Of a DNA stretch of 7,884 nucleotides, positions 5,803 through 7,884 are shown in pieces. The stretch spans positions 1 through 7,884 of the forward strand of contig CAMFEN010000043.1 in assembly GCA_945949375.1 (NCBI GenBank), given 5' to 3'. This DNA is from an uncultured Bacteroidales bacterium (GTDB taxonomy: Bacteria; Bacteroidota; Bacteroidia; Bacteroidales; Paludibacteraceae). How positions within the stretch are numbered: position 1 is the first letter of the stretch; each line of letters starts with the position of its first letter. A program made the translations under genes and the position numbers. The notes below the pieces were generated by a model that worked only from the letters and a program-made list of their open reading frames with translations, was not told the DNA's origin and did not search any database.

Positions 5803-6722
5803 CTCTTTTCCAGCGTGAACATATCTTCCTCTTCTTTCTGTTCGCCTTCGGTGGGGGCATCGGTGGTCTCGTGTACGAAATCGTAGGCTGTCAGCAGCGC
5901 GCTCTCGTTCTCATCGGGGGTGGTGTGCCATTTGGCAAACTTCACCAAGTCAGCGAGCGAGAGCATCTTTCGGAGTCGCTCAAACAGTTCTTTTTGCTCT
6001 CCCATCAGCGGTTTGAGTTCTCGCAGCGTCTCATCGCTGGTCTTCTCCGTGCTCTTCACCTCGTAGCGGCGACCGATATACTCGCGGATGACATCCGTCA
6101 ACTCGGTATGGTACTCCTTTACTTTGCCTTCCTGCCAAATCTTCTCCGCCTTGATTTTATCGAGTTTCTCCAATGCCACTTCCTCGGCAGGGCGTTTCTC
6201 CACCTCCGCCAACTGCAACTCACCGCCTTTCTTGCGGTGCATTGCCCACTTGATAAAGTACCATGCCCCGATGCCAAGCAGGATACAGCCTATTGCGAGC
6301 AGTACCCATCGTATGATTCCCCACCACCATATCGGCGCACGCTGCACGGGTTTGATGTCGGTGATAGCAAGCGTGGTGTCTATCTCGAAGGGCTGTATCA
6401 CATTCAGCGACATGCCGTCGGACCACAGCGTGTCTTCTCCGCTCACGAAAGGTTGTGGCGGAATGAAGAAAAGCGAGTCGCTGAACGCTGTCAGCGTCAG
6501 AGTTTGATTGAGTTGTACTCTTCCGTCTTGCAGCACCGTGGTATCCACGCCTGTGCGCTTCACTATCTCAATGCCGTCGATAAGCGTCTCTCCGTAGCGA
6601 GGCAATGCTACTTGCTCCGTCGACTCTATCGTCGCACGCAGGTGCATATCCGTCTGGTCGCCGATGTAGATTGCCGTAGAGTCGATGGCAGCAGAAACGA
6701 TTATTGCTAATAAAAGATTCAT
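5796..6722 (-). CDS. Unnamed one-pass membrane protein of the Bat operon
   Basis: This 308-residue protein starts at the ATG at 6720-6722. The start is hydrophobic (LLLAIIVSAA), consistent with a short signal peptide. A beta-rich region of about 110 residues follows (15-125). One membrane span lies at about 132-158, beginning with three Trp residues (IWWWGIIRW). The basic MHRKKGG after it implies that the C-terminus is cytosolic. The tail (about 184-285) is helical and contains KIWQEGKVKEYHTELTD and IREYIGRRYEV, resembling the DUF4381-type proteins found in such operons. It ends with an acidic segment (EGEQKEEED). Its place between the DUF58 gene and batA is usual in Bacteroidetes, where it is generally left as hypothetical. 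Function is unknown; a link between the periplasmic and cytosolic parts of the complex is inferred. The stop codon is supplied by the tandem repeat that follows. Confidence 0.85.
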   Translation of the reverse strand: MNLLLAIIVSAAIDSTAIYIGDQTDMHLRATIESTEQVALPRYGETLIDGIEIVKRTGVDTTVLQDGRVQLNQTLTLTAFSDSLFFIPPQPFVSGEDTLWSDGMSLNVIQPFEIDTTLAITDIKPVQRAPIWWWGIIRWVLLAIGCILLGIGAWYFIKWAMHRKKGGELQLAEVEKRPAEEVALEKLDKIKAEKIWQEGKVKEYHTELTDVIREYIGRRYEVKSTEKTSDETLRELKPLMGEQKELFERLRKMLSLADLVKFAKWHTTPDENESALLTAYDFVHETTDAPTEGEQKEEEDMFTLEKSH

Positions 6723-6870
6723 ATCAGATTGTATTTGACTTATTGACCGCCTTCGGCTGTCCGACCGTTTCGCTGTCCGACTTAATTACTATCCGATTGT
6801 ATATCCGTCTTTCAGCGAACGAAGTGAGCGGTCATTTGTCTTTCAGCGCGTCAGCGCGGTCTTTCAGTCG
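6723..6870. other. 148-base gap filled by repeats, second copy of the 69-base element
   Basis: This gap lies between the DUF58 stop (TAA at 6871-6873) and the next start at 6722. It contains no convincing gene. In transcript order it has a short CGCG-CTGA-CGCG palindrome, a GACCGCTCACTTCGTTCGCTG module, an AT-rich centre, and then two facing modules ending GCGGTC. Bases 6778-6846 match 4633-4701 closely. Near the start of the next gene are GTCAATAA and GTCAAATA units, like the 8-bp array before batB. No clear promoter was recognised. Confidence 0.75.
6743..6858. repeat. Palindromic-module repeat element, copy after the DUF58 gene
   Basis: The core at 6778-6846 is gap-free when aligned with 4633-4701, with 9 differences in 69 bases by hand count. 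It is flanked by GACCGCCTTCGGCTG at 6745-6759 and GACCGTTTCGCTG at 6763-6775. On the far side lies CAGCGCGTCAGCGCGGTC (about 6844-6861). The modules in the left half and right half face each other, making a potential large stem with an AT-rich loop. Confidence 0.75.
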
Positions 6871-7758
6871 TTATCTAAACAGTCTCATCAGTGCTTTCAC
6901 ATAGTCTTCATCTGTGCGGATGGAGATACTGTTGACTCCTGTGCGGATGAAGAGGTTCTCGAGCAGACTCTGTTGGCGTTGCCATGCTCGGGCGTAGTCG
7001 TTGCGTACTTGCTCCATCGCGGTATCCACCCAAATGCGCTCGCCTGTCTCGGCATCCTTCACCTTCAGCAACCCCACATCGGGCATCTCTGCATCTCGGC
7101 GGTCGTAAATCTGCACCACATTCAGGTCGTGTTTGTGTGCGGCTATCGCGACGGGCAGCATCCCAATCCGTAGGCTATCTGTCTCTCGTGTAAAGGTCTC
7201 GTCCATGCAGTCGGAAATGAGGAAGGCGGTGCAGCGGCGTTTCTGCGCATTGGCGAAATACTGTAGCGCGCCGTTGATGTCCGTGCCTGCGGATTCAGGC
7301 TCAAACGAAAGCAACTCGCGTATGATATGGAGCACATGTGACTTCCCTTTCTTGGCGGGGATGTACTTCTCAATGTGGTCGGAGAAGAAGATGACGCCCA
7401 CTTTGTCGTTGTTGGCAATGGTAGAGAACGCCAGCGTGGCAGCCACCTCCGCCATCATGTCGCGTTTGGTTTCGCTCAGGGTACCGAAGTTTCTACTGCC
7501 GGACACATCCACCAAGAGCATTACCGTCATCTCGCGCTCTTCCTCGAACACCTTGATATACGGCTTGTTCAGGCGCGCGGTAACATTCCAATCAATAGAC
7601 CGCACATCGTCTCCGGGCTGGTACTCGCGCACTTCTGAGAACGCCATACCGCGCCCTTTGAACTGCGAGTGGTACTCGCCCGCGAAGATGTTTCGGCTCA
7701 GTCCTCGCGCCTTAATCTCTATCTTCCGTACCCTATTTAGTAATTCCTCTTGGGTCAT
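6871..7758 (-). CDS. DUF58-family protein with VWA-like domain, MoxR-associated
   Basis: A 295-residue cytosolic-looking protein with no signal peptide or clear membrane span. The DUF58 hallmark lies at about 26-62: AGEYHSQFKGRGMAFSEVRE, then YQPGDDVRSIDWNVTAR. A VWA-like core follows with D84-V-S86-G-S88 (DVSGS), T159 in SAGTD, and D183 in LISDCMDE, so the metal-site residues appear complete. DUF58 proteins are typical partners of MoxR AAA+ ATPases, whose gene usually lies directly upstream; it would be just outside this window. The start is set at the ATG at 7756-7758, because MTQEELLNRVRKIEIKARGL matches the family's N-terminus. An in-frame extension to a TTG at 7875 would only translate intergenic repeats (GQNQSDSKAVGQ). 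No RBS of classical type is seen. Confidence 0.93.
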   Translation of the reverse strand: MTQEELLNRVRKIEIKARGLSRNIFAGEYHSQFKGRGMAFSEVREYQPGDDVRSIDWNVTARLNKPYIKVFEEEREMTVMLLVDVSGSRNFGTLSETKRDMMAEVAATLAFSTIANNDKVGVIFFSDHIEKYIPAKKGKSHVLHIIRELLSFEPESAGTDINGALQYFANAQKRRCTAFLISDCMDETFTRETDSLRIGMLPVAIAAHKHDLNVVQIYDRRDAEMPDVGLLKVKDAETGERIWVDTAMEQVRNDYARAWQRQQSLLENLFIRTGVNSISIRTDEDYVKALMRLFR

Positions 7759-7884
7759 AACACTTTGTTTGATTTGTTGACCGCTTCGCTGTCCGACCGC
7801 TTTGCTATCTGACTGATTTTGTCCGACTCTGCCCAAAATCCTTCCAAATCTCTGCAAGGGCGTAGCCCGCCGCAAGGGTATTAA
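7759..7884. other. Upstream leader of the DUF58 gene, repeat-rich
   Basis: No gene is supported in these 126 bases. Bases 7777-7806 carry two GACCGC-type modules (GACCGCTTCGCTG and GACCGCTTTGCT) matching 6743-6775, so this is a partial third copy of the intergenic element. Further out are a GGGC-GTA-GCCC palindrome (7858-7868) and two direct GCAAGGG repeats (7854-7860 and 7872-7878). No promoter of the Bacteroidetes type (TTTG with TAnnTTTG) was recognised, so transcription may come from a gene further upstream. Confidence 0.65.
7777..7806. repeat. Partial third copy of the GACCG-module element
   Basis: TTGACCGCTTCGCTGTCCG followed by ACCGCTTTGCT aligns with 6743-6775, differing by small insertions and a few substitutions. 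The 69-base core with CGACTTAATTACTAT is absent here, so only the outer modules are present. This indicates that modules can occur without the core. Confidence 0.7.

Noticed and set aside
5799..6710. Plus-strand open frame of 303 codons
   Set aside because: It mirrors the unnamed membrane gene almost end to end. The minus-strand product has a signal, a span and operon context, whereas this one has no coherent features.
7133..7780. Plus-strand open frame of 215 codons opposite the DUF58 gene
   Set aside because: It is antisense to a well-supported DUF58 protein and runs into the repeat leader.
7759..7875. N-terminal extension of the DUF58 protein from a TTG
   Set aside because: The extra residues are a translation of intergenic repeat modules. 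The ATG at 7756-7758 begins the conserved N-terminus.
7759..7884. End of a moxR gene at the right edge
   Set aside because: No MoxR-like sequence could be read in any frame here. The gene is expected upstream on grounds of operon type only.

Overview
The window carries most of a Bacteroidetes-type Bat operon (Bacteroides aerotolerance genes), all on the minus strand and read from high to low coordinates. The organism is most likely a member of the order Bacteroidales. The basis is the gene order, the form of the Bat proteins, the lack of strong Shine-Dalgarno sequences before the starts, and the clustered short repeats in the gaps. Genus cannot be set from the sequence alone.

In transcription order the layout is: a 126-base leader with repeats (7759-7884); a DUF58/VWA-like protein (6871-7758); a repeat-filled gap (6723-6870); an unnamed one-pass membrane protein (5796-6722); a gap made almost entirely of a 14-bp tandem repeat (5724-5795); batA (4737-5723); a 200-base repeat-filled gap (4537-4736); batB (3472-4536); batC (2721-3467); batD (860-2719); a 69-base gap (791-859); and batE, which runs off the left edge (1-790). 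batB, batC and batD are packed tightly (gaps of 4 bases and 1 base). The other four junctions carry repeat sequence. The usual first gene, a MoxR-family AAA+ ATPase, is not in the window and would be expected beyond base 7884.

From what is known of these families, MoxR ATPases and VWA/DUF58 partners act together in chaperone-like or envelope-stress roles. BatA and BatB are membrane-anchored VWA proteins, here both with MIDAS metal-site residues. BatC and BatE add TPR scaffolds, BatD is a large exported protein with a membrane anchor, and the unnamed protein has a similar anchored layout. All seven gene products except the DUF58 protein have a signal peptide or membrane segments, so a cell-envelope complex is likely. 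The exact biochemical role of Bat proteins is unsettled.

The genes look like a conventional Bat locus. The least conventional content is between and at the edges of genes: a 69-base element present twice at about 87% identity, built of GACCG-type palindromic modules; a 14-bp tandem array that supplies a stop codon; an 8-bp tandem array before batB; and a palindrome that appears to have been read into the end of batB. A likely shared cytosolic domain in BatD and the unnamed protein, and an atypical BatE SH3-like end, also deserve checking. No RNA genes, CRISPR arrays, insertion sequences or clear terminators were seen.
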